Program-made: the position numbers and the translations under genes | The notes under the pieces: generated by a model | Databases searched by the model: none | What the model was told of the DNA's origin: nothing | The model's input: only the letters and a program-made list of their open reading frames with translations | NCBI GenBank assembly: GCA_017617805.1 | Contig: JAFZVN010000032.1 | Coordinates: 1-47,971, forward strand | Reading direction: 5' to 3' | From: Bacteroidaceae bacterium | GTDB taxonomy: Bacteria; Bacteroidota; Bacteroidia; Bacteroidales; Bacteroidaceae | DNA: 47,971 nucleotides | Shown: piece by piece, positions 14,048 to 22,435 of the stretch | Layout: every line of letters starts with the position of its first letter | Position numbering within the stretch: position 1 is the first letter of the stretch

Positions 14048-17046
14048 AAAAGTACTGTTACATTTATTTCCTTTCTTTAATTGTTTCGTTGGTTTGTCCT
14101 GTTGCGGTGACAGGACAAACCTACTACCAATATAAGACGGATGAGGCGAGGATGGTGTTCTTTGACAAGAACCTATCACGCTACATTCCTCACATGATTC
14201 GCATGTTCCAAAATGGAAAGGCGCTCCACGAACAAATCTGGACGACGGACTCTGTCTATGTGCCTGAGGCGCCTTTGCTCATGCTCACCGATTGGGAGGA
14301 TGACGGTAATGGTGGTGCTACGCCTCTGCCCAAGTCGCTGATTCAGATTGGCATGGCTCCGTTGTCTATGTCTTATTACGTCAATCCTTCTTCTGAACGA
14401 TACCGCCAGCTCTTTTGCCATGAATACACCCACATCGTGATGGGTGACAAATACAACAGCCGCGACTTGGCTTGGCGCCGTTTCTTTGGTACGAAGGTGG
14501 GTACCGAAAATGCCCATCCCATCTCAGCCCTTTGGAGTTATAAGAGTGTGCCCAGATGGTATGCGCCACGTTGGTATCATGAAGGCATCGCTTGCTTTAT
14601 GGAGACTTGGCTTGGTGGTGGCGTGGGTCGTTCGTTGGGCGGCTACGACGAGATGTATTTCCGCAGCATCATCGATGGTGGCGATGAACTTTTCTCGGTG
14701 GTGGGTCTTGAGACGGAAGGTACTACAATGGACTTTCAGGTGGGTGCCAACGCCTATCTGTATGGCACACGCTTTGTGAATTATCTGGCAGCCACCTATG
14801 GCTATGAAAAACTCATCAGTTTCTATAACCGTACAGCTGACAGCCGCACCTTCTTCGGCAGCCAGTTCAAGAATGTCTATGGACAGTCGCTCAGAAAGGT
14901 GTGGGACGATTGGCGTGTGGCGGAGAAGGCACATCAGGAGGCCAATCTTGCTGCCATCAGACAATATCCCATCACGGAAACCACAAAGCTGACGCAAGAA
15001 CCTTTGGGCTCGTCTTCTCCTTTCGTTTATGACCCTGTCAGCGGCAAAGCATACGCGGCGATGAATGCCCCTGGCGATTTTGCCCATATCACCGAATTGG
15101 ACTTGAAAACCCACGAAATGCGGAAGGTGGTGGATGTGAATGGTGTTCAGCTCTACAACCCTGCCTTTGTGGCTTTGGACACAAAGGGTCAACGACTGAT
15201 ATACACTTCCAATAATTCTAAGATGCGTGCTTTGGAAGTGCTTGACCTGAAGACAAATAAGGTGGTCAAGAAACACAAGTACCAGCGTGTCAACAATATC
15301 GTCTATGACAATGCTTCGGATTGTCTTTATGGTTTGTTCTCCAATGCAGGCTCACAATCCATTATCCGTTATGACCGCGATATAGAGAATGCAGAGGTCA
15401 TCTATGCTTTTCCCTTTGGTGTGAGCGTTTTCGATATGTCTGTGAGTCATGACGGTAAGATGATTTCTGTCACGACACAAGGAGACAACGGTGAACATAC
15501 CTTGCTGCTGTTCCGTACGGAAGATTTGGCTATGGCCATCTTCAAACCTGAGAAACTGATCACTTGGGATGACAGCAACTTGGGTCAGTTCCGCTTCTCG
15601 CTCGATGACCGCTATCTCATCGGAAGTTCTTACTATACAGGTGTGTCTAACCTCTGGCAGATAGAACTGGCGAGCCATAAGATGGAGATGATTTCCAACA
15701 CAGACATTGGTTTGTTCGCTCCATTGGAAATAGCTCCAGACACCTTGATGGCGTTGGAGTTTGAACGTGATGGCTTGCGTCCTGTTTTGCTCAATCGTCA
15801 AGTGGTGAATGATGCCAATGCTGTGGAGCTTTTCGGACAGAAAGCCTATGAAAACAATAAGGAGGCATTGGAGGCGGTAGGTCTGCTCAAGAAGGAGCCT
15901 CGCAAGATAGAGTTTGGCGATGTCTATAACAGCATCATTCCTTATCAGGTGATGAAGGAGATGAAGTTTGCAGGTGCCTATCCCACCATTACGGGCTTTA
16001 CGGATAAGTCGGCTTGGAACAATGTGACCCCTGTACTGGGTTATCAGTTCATCTTCAACGATCCTGTAGGTCTGAGCAGTCTGAAGATGGGATTGGGTGT
16101 GTCACCATGGAGCACGAATGCTTTGAAGAACCAGTTCCATTTCGACCTCCAGTGGAAATACTATTTCTGGACGGTGACTGCTGCTTGGAACCACACCGAC
16201 TTCTACGATTTGGCAGGTCCTATGCGTACCAGCCGTAAGGGATATATGGCGAGTGTGGCATACGACTATTCCAACAGTCTCACGATTCCTTATTCTAAAG
16301 GGTGGGGTGTCTCTGTGGGCGCTTATGGTGACATGGATGCGTTGCCACTGTATCAGGAGATTGATGTGGATGATGGTGTGAAGGCGATGCAGACTATATC
16401 TGCCTACGGCAAGGCCTCGAAGCTGAGAACTACCTTGGGTGGTGTCATGAAGGAACAGGGCTATGCACTTGGATTGAAGGGCTACGGCTATCTGGCTGGT
16501 GGCAGCTTCTATCCATCGGTGGAAGCTACAGCTGACTTCGGTACGTTGGTACCTATTGACCGAAACACCTCGTTCTGGTTACGTACTGCGGCTGGACACT
16601 CTTTCGGCGATGCTGAATCCACGTTTGGCAATTCTTATTTCGGAGGCTTCAGGAATAACCGCTTGGATTACAAAGAGTCTTTCCAGTACAGGCAAGCCGC
16701 TGCGATGCCAGGCGCAAAGATTGATGCGATTCCTGCTCATTCGTTTGCCAAAGCAACAGCGGAACTCAATCTGCGACCCATCCGATTCAATAACGTTGGT
16801 GCGTTATTCTGCTATCCCACTTGGATTCAATGCTCGATGTTCGGCACAGGACTTTCTACCTGGAATCCTGACATCTCCCATAAGATGTACTATAGTGCCG
16901 GTGTCCAGCTGACAACGGAATTGGTTTTCCTCAACTATCTCAAGACGACGCTTTCCATCGGTTACGGACATCTGTTCGCACCGCAGGGTTCTCCTATTGG
17001 CCGTCGTCATGGCAATGAACTGATGATTTCACTTAAATTGTTATGA
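14044..17046 (+). CDS. Secreted zinc peptidase with beta-propeller and outer-membrane barrel
   Basis: 1000 aa. Starts with GTG at 14044 overlapping the previous stop by 4 nt. Signal peptide about 1-25 (cut near VTGQ/TYYQ). Gluzincin-like peptidase domain: HEYTH (H126, E127, H130) and probable third ligand E180 in WYHEGIACFMETW, similar to peptidase MA. Residues about 300-600 read as a TolB/WD40-like propeller (LDLKTHEMRKV, LDLKTNKVVKK). The last 350 residues alternate in barrel fashion with many aromatic strand ends, suggesting outer-membrane anchoring. Substrate unknown. It sits between a membrane-anchored repeat protein and a PrsW-like protease, with 4-nt overlaps on both sides. Confidence 0.8.
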   Translation: MKKYCYIYFLSLIVSLVCPVAVTGQTYYQYKTDEARMVFFDKNLSRYIPHMIRMFQNGKALHEQIWTTDSVYVPEAPLLMLTDWEDDGNGGATPLPKSLIQIGMAPLSMSYYVNPSSERYRQLFCHEYTHIVMGDKYNSRDLAWRRFFGTKVGTENAHPISALWSYKSVPRWYAPRWYHEGIACFMETWLGGGVGRSLGGYDEMYFRSIIDGGDELFSVVGLETEGTTMDFQVGANAYLYGTRFVNYLAATYGYEKLISFYNRTADSRTFFGSQFKNVYGQSLRKVWDDWRVAEKAHQEANLAAIRQYPITETTKLTQEPLGSSSPFVYDPVSGKAYAAMNAPGDFAHITELDLKTHEMRKVVDVNGVQLYNPAFVALDTKGQRLIYTSNNSKMRALEVLDLKTNKVVKKHKYQRVNNIVYDNASDCLYGLFSNAGSQSIIRYDRDIENAEVIYAFPFGVSVFDMSVSHDGKMISVTTQGDNGEHTLLLFRTEDLAMAIFKPEKLITWDDSNLGQFRFSLDDRYLIGSSYYTGVSNLWQIELASHKMEMISNTDIGLFAPLEIAPDTLMALEFERDGLRPVLLNRQVVNDANAVELFGQKAYENNKEALEAVGLLKKEPRKIEFGDVYNSIIPYQVMKEMKFAGAYPTITGFTDKSAWNNVTPVLGYQFIFNDPVGLSSLKMGLGVSPWSTNALKNQFHFDLQWKYYFWTVTAAWNHTDFYDLAGPMRTSRKGYMASVAYDYSNSLTIPYSKGWGVSVGAYGDMDALPLYQEIDVDDGVKAMQTISAYGKASKLRTTLGGVMKEQGYALGLKGYGYLAGGSFYPSVEATADFGTLVPIDRNTSFWLRTAAGHSFGDAESTFGNSYFGGFRNNRLDYKESFQYRQAAAMPGAKIDAIPAHSFAKATAELNLRPIRFNNVGALFCYPTWIQCSMFGTGLSTWNPDISHKMYYSAGVQLTTELVFLNYLKTTLSIGYGHLFAPQGSPIGRRHGNELMISLKLL

Positions 17047-18095
17047 TATCCTTTCTCGCAGCCCTGCTTCCTGTGGCCATCTACATCTTTGTGGTCTATA
17101 AACTGGACAGCTTCTCGCTGATCAGCGTGAGGGGTCTGTTGACTTTGGTGTTTTTGGGTATGTTGGCAGCCCTTGCTTGTTATGGAATCTTCTTACTGAC
17201 AGGGAAATACTTGTCTGAAGACACATCTGACTATGTGAATCCAATTGTGGAGGAGATGGTCAAGGCTATCTCGCTCTTCTGGATGGCTCGTCGCAAGAAG
17301 ATGGTATTCTTCATCGATAGTGTGATTTGTGGTGCTGCAGTCGGAGGTGGGTTCTCCATTTTAGAGAATGTGTTTTATCTCATGCTGGGTGAATCATTGG
17401 GATTTGGCACCGTCTTGTTCCGTGGACTTGAAGTGGCACTTATCCACATGGGCTGCAGTGCCATCTTGGCGGTGGTGCTGATGATGGCTGTCAGATTGGA
17501 GAATCTCCACAGTTTAGGTCAGAAAGTGAAAGCTGGACATGTGCTCATGACCTGCTTGCTGTTCATTACTTCACCTGCTCTACATGTGTTCCATAATAGT
17601 TTCCATGTGAATCCCATCATCCAATTTGTGGTGGTGTTTGGTGTGATGGCATTGCTGATTGTTTGGATTTATCAGTACGACAGCGATATGATTCATCAGT
17701 GGCTTGACACAGGCCTCGACCAACAAGTTGACTTGCTCATCAACATTCGTGAGGGACAGTTGGGCGATACGGCAGCAGGTAAGTTCTTGGTGTCAGTCAA
17801 GGAAAATTTTCCCCCTGTCGTATTCTTCGATGTAATATGTTACGTGCAGTTGTATGTGGAGCTGTCTGTGGCTGCTAAAAGCCGTTTCCTGATGAGGGAG
17901 GCTGGAATAGATACGCCTTTGGAAGATTCTGCCAAAGAATTGTACCTGTCGCAATACGCTGAATTTAAGAGTATCGAGAAACGGATGGGCAGTAGTGCAA
18001 GAATAACGGTTTCCCCCGTCGTCAGAATGAGTCCCGCAGACCGTAAATCATTAGATGACTTATTGAGCGAATGCCGTTCTGTCAGTTCCGTTTAA
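17043..18095 (+). CDS. PrsW-like intramembrane metalloprotease with cytoplasmic tail
   Basis: 350 aa. Six to seven membrane helices in residues 1-215, then a soluble tail of about 135 residues without a recognised domain. Candidate catalytic residues follow the PrsW pattern: EEMVK (E70, E71), FSILENV (E108), H135, and HVFHN (H181, H184). The HxxxD of the 8602-9318 paralogue is absent here. ATG overlaps the upstream peptidase stop (ATGA). Its last 14 bp overlap the convergent comEC gene. A role in cleaving a membrane partner, possibly the first gene of the cassette, is inference only. Confidence 0.75.
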   Translation: MISFLAALLPVAIYIFVVYKLDSFSLISVRGLLTLVFLGMLAALACYGIFLLTGKYLSEDTSDYVNPIVEEMVKAISLFWMARRKKMVFFIDSVICGAAVGGGFSILENVFYLMLGESLGFGTVLFRGLEVALIHMGCSAILAVVLMMAVRLENLHSLGQKVKAGHVLMTCLLFITSPALHVFHNSFHVNPIIQFVVVFGVMALLIVWIYQYDSDMIHQWLDTGLDQQVDLLINIREGQLGDTAAGKFLVSVKENFPPVVFFDVICYVQLYVELSVAAKSRFLMREAGIDTPLEDSAKELYLSQYAEFKSIEKRMGSSARITVSPVVRMSPADRKSLDDLLSECRSVSSV

Positions 18096-19572
18096 TTTGA
18101 AGAAAAAAGTAAGAAAAAATGAGGAGCACTACGTAGCAAAGCAACGTGGTGAGGATGTTTGGGCTCCATTCAATCGTGGCGAAAGGAATGGAGGCGAGAT
18201 GTTCCGTGATGCTACTCATGGTGTTGGCAGTCCAATTGAGCAGGTCAGTCAGCAGATTGTTGATAGAGTCGCACCATAGGAAGAGCCACCATAGGATGCT
18301 GCCTAACATGAGGAGATAGACGAAGGGGAAAATGATAAGGTTGCCAAGGAGGGAGATGAGCGTGAATCTTCCAAAATAGTGAGCTACAAGTGGTGCAGTG
18401 AAGATGGAACTAATAAGCGATACTGCTACGATTGTGATAAGCCAGGCATAGTGTACGAACTTATTGGAACTTTTGTGTAAGTTGAGGAGTCTATTCCCTA
18501 ATAATCCGATACTCCCCACAGCAATAAAAGAAAGTTGGAAGCCAATATCATGTAGGTAAAAAGGATTGATGCACAGCATGATGAGGAATGCGAGTGCGCA
18601 GGAATTGGGAGAAAAGGCATCACGTTGGAGCGATTGGCAGAGCAGAAGAATGGTGAACATCGTGGTGGCACGCACCAATGAGGGGGACAAACCTGTCAGG
18701 AAAGCATATCCCCATAAAGTAGCAATGATAAAAAGATTGCTAACCCATTGCCATCGGATAGGCAGCAAGGTCTTTAGGAAGAACACCTGTATCATCAGGA
18801 CGATAATGCCTACATGAAACCCCGATAAAGCAAGAATATGGCTGATGCCAGCATGGGCAAAGGCGTTGCGTGTGTCTTTCGAAAGGTCTGTCTTCCGTCC
18901 AATCGTCATGGCCTCGATGATGCTGCCGGCTTCATCGCTGATGCCATGTTCTTCGTAAATCTGATGAAGTCGCTCTTGCACGTTTTTAGCAAAAAGGAAA
19001 AAGGAACGTGGTGTTGTGCAAGGTTTCACAACCCACTGGTGATGAGGTGCGTATGCTGTAGCACAGATGCCATGATGAAACAAGTAAGTGTTGTAGGTTT
19101 GAAAGGAGTCATCCTCGCAATGGTTGGTAGGATGGAGGTGGCGGATATTGGCATAGATGGTGTCACCCAAAGAAAGCCCTTCTCTTATTTCTCCTCCTAT
19201 ATATAATATAATGTGTATTCCATTTTCCTGTTTCAGTTCCAGTGCCCATGAATGTGCCTTCTCTTTGGGTGGTTCCACCAATATCCCTTTCACGAAGGTA
19301 GAGTCAACAGGTGTTCCCTTTTCGATGTGATGATATTTGCCAGTATAAAGCGTCATGCCTATCAAACAGAAAAGCACCATTGCCACTAAACCGAACCTTC
19401 CGTCTTTGTATGTTTCCGATGTCTTAAGAAAAAAGAAGGAGAAGGCAAGGACAACGCAGCAGAGGATGAACAGAACGACCCCATTCATGTGTGAAATGAA
19501 AAGATTCGCCCCAATCATGCCCAGTGTGAAGGGAATGATGAGGCGAATCAATGAGTAGTTCTGCCAGGACAT
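18082..19572 (-). CDS. ComEC/Rec2-family DNA-uptake channel protein, short form
   Basis: 496 aa inner-membrane protein. An N-terminal helix pair, a soluble OB-like part (about 85-190) and the ComEC membrane core with the hallmark HILALSGFHVGI (245-256) are present. The C-terminal metallo-beta-lactamase domain of longer ComEC proteins is absent; the chain ends after a last helix at QIKRN. In other bacteria ComEC passes single-stranded DNA across the inner membrane. The start overlaps the rpe stop by one base (TAATG), so it is translated from the rpe mRNA. Its 3' end overlaps the convergent PrsW-like gene by 14 bp. Confidence 0.87.
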   Translation of the reverse strand: MSWQNYSLIRLIIPFTLGMIGANLFISHMNGVVLFILCCVVLAFSFFFLKTSETYKDGRFGLVAMVLFCLIGMTLYTGKYHHIEKGTPVDSTFVKGILVEPPKEKAHSWALELKQENGIHIILYIGGEIREGLSLGDTIYANIRHLHPTNHCEDDSFQTYNTYLFHHGICATAYAPHHQWVVKPCTTPRSFFLFAKNVQERLHQIYEEHGISDEAGSIIEAMTIGRKTDLSKDTRNAFAHAGISHILALSGFHVGIIVLMIQVFFLKTLLPIRWQWVSNLFIIATLWGYAFLTGLSPSLVRATTMFTILLLCQSLQRDAFSPNSCALAFLIMLCINPFYLHDIGFQLSFIAVGSIGLLGNRLLNLHKSSNKFVHYAWLITIVAVSLISSIFTAPLVAHYFGRFTLISLLGNLIIFPFVYLLMLGSILWWLFLWCDSINNLLTDLLNWTANTMSSITEHLASIPFATIEWSPNILTTLLCYVVLLIFSYFFLQIKRN

Positions 19573-20219
19573 TACAGACTCTTCAGTTCCTTGATCCTCT
19601 CTTCGGGTTGTGCGGCACCAAACACATAACTGCCTGCTACCAACACGTCCACTCCTGCTTCGACGAGACGTTTGCCTGTGTCGCCATTCACCCCGCCATC
19701 CACTTCTATGAGGGAATGGCTTCCTGTCTTCTGGATGAGTTCCTTGAGTCGGCGCACCTTATCGATGGAGTGCTCAATGAACTTCTGTCCTCCAAAGCCA
19801 GGATTGACAGTCATCAGGAGAACCATATCGACATCTTGAATGATGTCCTCAAGCACATTGACAGGGGTGTGTGGATTGAGTGTCACACCGGCCTTCATGC
19901 CAGCAGCATGAATCTGCTGGATGGTGCGGTGAAGATGGGGACAAGCCTCGTAATGTACATTCATCATGTAGGCACCAAGGGCTTTTACCTGCTCCGTGAA
20001 CTTACCTGGATCTACAATCATCAGGTGTACGTCGAGCGGCTTCTGACATATCTTCGCTACGGCTTCGAGTACAGGGAAACCAAAACTGATGTTCGGCACG
20101 AAAACGCCATCCATCACATCGAGGTGGAGCCAGTCGGCCTCACTTCTGTTAATCATGTTGATGTCCTTGGTCAGGTTGGCAAAGTCAGCCGCCAAGAGGG
20201 AAGGGGATACTATGGTCAT
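19572..20219 (-). CDS. rpe: Ribulose-phosphate 3-epimerase
   Basis: 215 aa TIM barrel that interconverts ribulose 5-phosphate and xylulose 5-phosphate in the pentose phosphate pathway. Typical motifs: SPSLLAADF at the N-terminus, WLHLDVMDGVFVPN with metal-binding His/Asp, DVHLMIVDP, MTVNPGFGGQKF and EVDGGVN with the second catalytic Asp. Length normal. comEC follows with a one-base overlap; upstream is a membrane coiled-coil gene separated by a heptad repeat. Confidence 0.97.
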   Translation of the reverse strand: MTIVSPSLLAADFANLTKDINMINRSEADWLHLDVMDGVFVPNISFGFPVLEAVAKICQKPLDVHLMIVDPGKFTEQVKALGAYMMNVHYEACPHLHRTIQQIHAAGMKAGVTLNPHTPVNVLEDIIQDVDMVLLMTVNPGFGGQKFIEHSIDKVRRLKELIQKTGSHSLIEVDGGVNGDTGKRLVEAGVDVLVAGSYVFGAAQPEERIKELKSL

Positions 20220-20225
20220 ATTGAG

Positions 20226-20253
20226 TTGACAATTGAAAATTGACAGTTGAAAG
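20226..20253. repeat. Four heptads between rpe and the coiled-coil gene
   Basis: TTGACAA TTGAAAA TTGACAG TTGAAAG fill the short gap exactly up to the stop codon of the upstream gene. The same TTGACAG and TTGACAA units occur inside the LytTR regulator gene (41050-41110). Confidence 0.8.
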
Positions 20254-21177
20254 TTATTTTAATGTGAAACTTGTTTGTCCAATCATTTGGTTATCGCAGA
20301 AGATGAAGAGTTTGTAGGTGCCTGCTTCGAGGAACTCTGTCACATCGCTGTACATCGTCACTTTCTCTTCTTCACCTGTATAGTCGATATATTTCTTTTC
20401 TGTGTATTCCAGTTGTGTGTTCTCATATGAGAACGTGCCTTTCTTACCCATTACCGAGTTGTCTGGTTTGAGGATGCGGGCATAGACGATACGCTGTCCG
20501 TTTTGGGCAGTCACATTCTTCACGATGGTGAATCCGAAGGCAAGCTTCTTCACGTCCTTCACTTTCTTGGCATCTTTGCTCTTCTTGTCTTTGGGCGTCA
20601 CCCAGAAACCAGTGGCATCCAACTGAGCTGCAATATTCACCTTGTCCTTCAGCTCGTTACGCTCAGTGGAGAGGTTCGTGATCTGCGTGTTGGCTTGGGT
20701 GATTTGTTCCTTGATTTGGATGTTTTCCTCATTGAGCGACTGGTTGATGCGGTTGAGTGAATCCACCTGCATGATGTAACTCTTCAACACCTCTCTCAGC
20801 GAGGCAATCTCGGCCTTCAGACGTTTGATTTCTGCGGCATCGGTGGCTTTAGTGCGTTCCAACTCTTCGAGCAGCTGTTGCGTGTGGCGGCGTTCGTTCT
20901 CAATTTGTGCGATGAGGCTGTCATTGCTCAGTTGACTTTGCAACATCTCATATTGCAGGTCGAAATCCCGATACTGGCTTTCCATCTCCTGCTTTTCTAG
21001 TTCTGCAAGTTCTTTCAAGTCTTCATTCTCTTCCAAGAGTGGCTTCGTGTATAATTGATGGTAAATCAACACCGCTGCTGCAATGGCGATAAGTGCCACT
21101 ACAACCCCTAAGATAATCAGTCCGATGCTACCTCTTCTTGGTTGCTCTTGTTCTTGTATATTGTTTTGTTCTTCCAT
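20254..21177 (-). CDS. Hypothetical single-pass membrane coiled-coil protein
   Basis: 307 aa. Short Gln/Glu-rich cytoplasmic N-terminus, one transmembrane helix (about 17-41), a long coiled coil to about 185, then a lysine-rich linker (DKKSKDAKKVKDVKK) and a C-terminal beta-rich domain of about 100 residues (AFGFTIVKNV ... FTLK). I recognise the overall shape from Bacteroidetes proteins but no named family. The C-terminal part is predicted periplasmic. Own promoter at 21198-21206; rpe and comEC follow, probably in the same transcript. Confidence 0.78.
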   Translation of the reverse strand: MEEQNNIQEQEQPRRGSIGLIILGVVVALIAIAAAVLIYHQLYTKPLLEENEDLKELAELEKQEMESQYRDFDLQYEMLQSQLSNDSLIAQIENERRHTQQLLEELERTKATDAAEIKRLKAEIASLREVLKSYIMQVDSLNRINQSLNEENIQIKEQITQANTQITNLSTERNELKDKVNIAAQLDATGFWVTPKDKKSKDAKKVKDVKKLAFGFTIVKNVTAQNGQRIVYARILKPDNSVMGKKGTFSYENTQLEYTEKKYIDYTGEEEKVTMYSDVTEFLEAGTYKLFIFCDNQMIGQTSFTLK

Positions 21178-21197
21178 CTGTTTGTTGTTTTATCATT

Positions 21198-21206
21198 GCA
21201 AAGGTA
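21198..21206 (-). promoter_or_regulatory. -7 promoter element, coiled-coil/rpe/comEC unit
   Basis: Reads TACCTTTGC on the minus strand, 21 bp before the coiled-coil gene start. Confidence 0.72.
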
Positions 21207-21245
21207 ATGAATAATTGGGAATTGGGAATCAGTTTTTAAGAAATT

Positions 21246-21277
21246 TTTGCTGATGTCAGAAAAAGTTTGTACCTTTG
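21246..21277 (+). promoter_or_regulatory. Promoter of the DHH phosphoesterase gene
   Basis: TTTG (21246-21249), a 20-bp spacer and TACCTTTG (21270-21277): a full match to the Bacteroidetes consensus, divergent from the promoter at 21198-21206. Confidence 0.8.
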
Positions 21278-21324
21278 AACCCGAATTACATAATCGGGGC
21301 TTGCGCCCGAATTCAAAATAGTTC

Positions 21325-22413
21325 ATGCTGAAGAGAGTGATAACGCCACAAGAATTGGCGATTGCGAAGAATGACTTTGGGGAATGTCGGAACGTGGTCA
21401 TTGTGTGCCACACGTCTCCAGATGGCGATGCGATTGGTTCGTCATTGGGATTGTATGAGTACCTGAGGCGGAAGGGGAAGCAGGTCACTGTGATTGTGCC
21501 TAATTACTTCCCTGATTTTCTGCATTGGATGAAAGATGCCGAGAAGATTGTACGCTTTGACCGTCAGAAGACAGCCTCCTTTACGGCGTTGAAGATGGCT
21601 GACCTCATTTGTTGCCTTGACTTCAACGATATGCGTCGCATCGATGAACTGGGTACAGCAGTGCTCAGAATGCGGTGTAAGCGTCTGCTCATTGATCATC
21701 ATCTCGATCCAGACCGCCAGCATTTTAGTCACATCATCTCTCACCCAGAACTGAGTAGCACGAGTGAACTCCTTTTCAGATTGCTCGATGCGATGGACGA
21801 GACGAAGAACATCACTTTTGCTGGGTCTGAAGACCTCTATGCTGGGATGGCGACTGACACGGGCTTTTTTTCCTTCAACAGCAATGACCCAGATCTTTTC
21901 GTCATCATCAGCGAACTGCTGAGGAAGGGCATTGACAAAGACCGCATCAATCGTAACATCCAAAACAACTACTCGGCTGACCGCATGAAGTTCATTGGCT
22001 ATGTGCTGTACGAGAAGTTGCAGGTGTTCCCTGACTTGCATGCCTCCCTCTTTGCCATCAAGAAAGAAGAGTTGACGCAGTTCCATTATGTGAAGGGTGA
22101 TATGGAAGGGATTGTGAATATGCCGTTGCAGATTAAGAAGCACAAGTTGAGCATCGCCCTGCGAGAAGATACGGAACGTCCCCTTATCCGTGTGTCCACA
22201 CGTTCAGTGGATGACTTCCCCTGCAATGAGTTTTGTGCGGAATTCTTCAACGGCGGAGGTCACAAGAATGCGGCTGGCGGAACTTTGGAATGTTCCATGG
22301 AAGAGGCTGTGGAATTGACGATGAAGGCATTGGAGGCTTGGAGGGATAGATTGGCGGAAGAGGAACCAGCTCCTTCGACCGATGAAGAGCATGATGCTTG
22401 TCAGAATGATTGA
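21325..22413 (+). CDS. DHH/DHHA1 phosphoesterase, NrnA-like
   Basis: 362 aa cytoplasmic enzyme. NrnA-type proteins degrade short oligoribonucleotides and dephosphorylate pAp. HTSPDGDAIGSS and the DHH motif LLIDHHLDP form the two-metal site in the N-terminal domain; GGGHKNAAGG marks the DHHA1 substrate domain. An acidic tail (EEEPAPSTDEEH) follows. Length is typical. The GH97 gene starts 22 bp downstream and may be read from the same promoter. Confidence 0.92.
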   Translation: MLKRVITPQELAIAKNDFGECRNVVIVCHTSPDGDAIGSSLGLYEYLRRKGKQVTVIVPNYFPDFLHWMKDAEKIVRFDRQKTASFTALKMADLICCLDFNDMRRIDELGTAVLRMRCKRLLIDHHLDPDRQHFSHIISHPELSSTSELLFRLLDAMDETKNITFAGSEDLYAGMATDTGFFSFNSNDPDLFVIISELLRKGIDKDRINRNIQNNYSADRMKFIGYVLYEKLQVFPDLHASLFAIKKEELTQFHYVKGDMEGIVNMPLQIKKHKLSIALREDTERPLIRVSTRSVDDFPCNEFCAEFFNGGGHKNAAGGTLECSMEEAVELTMKALEAWRDRLAEEEPAPSTDEEHDACQND

Positions 22414-22435
22414 AAACCTAAAGAAGAAAACCAAT

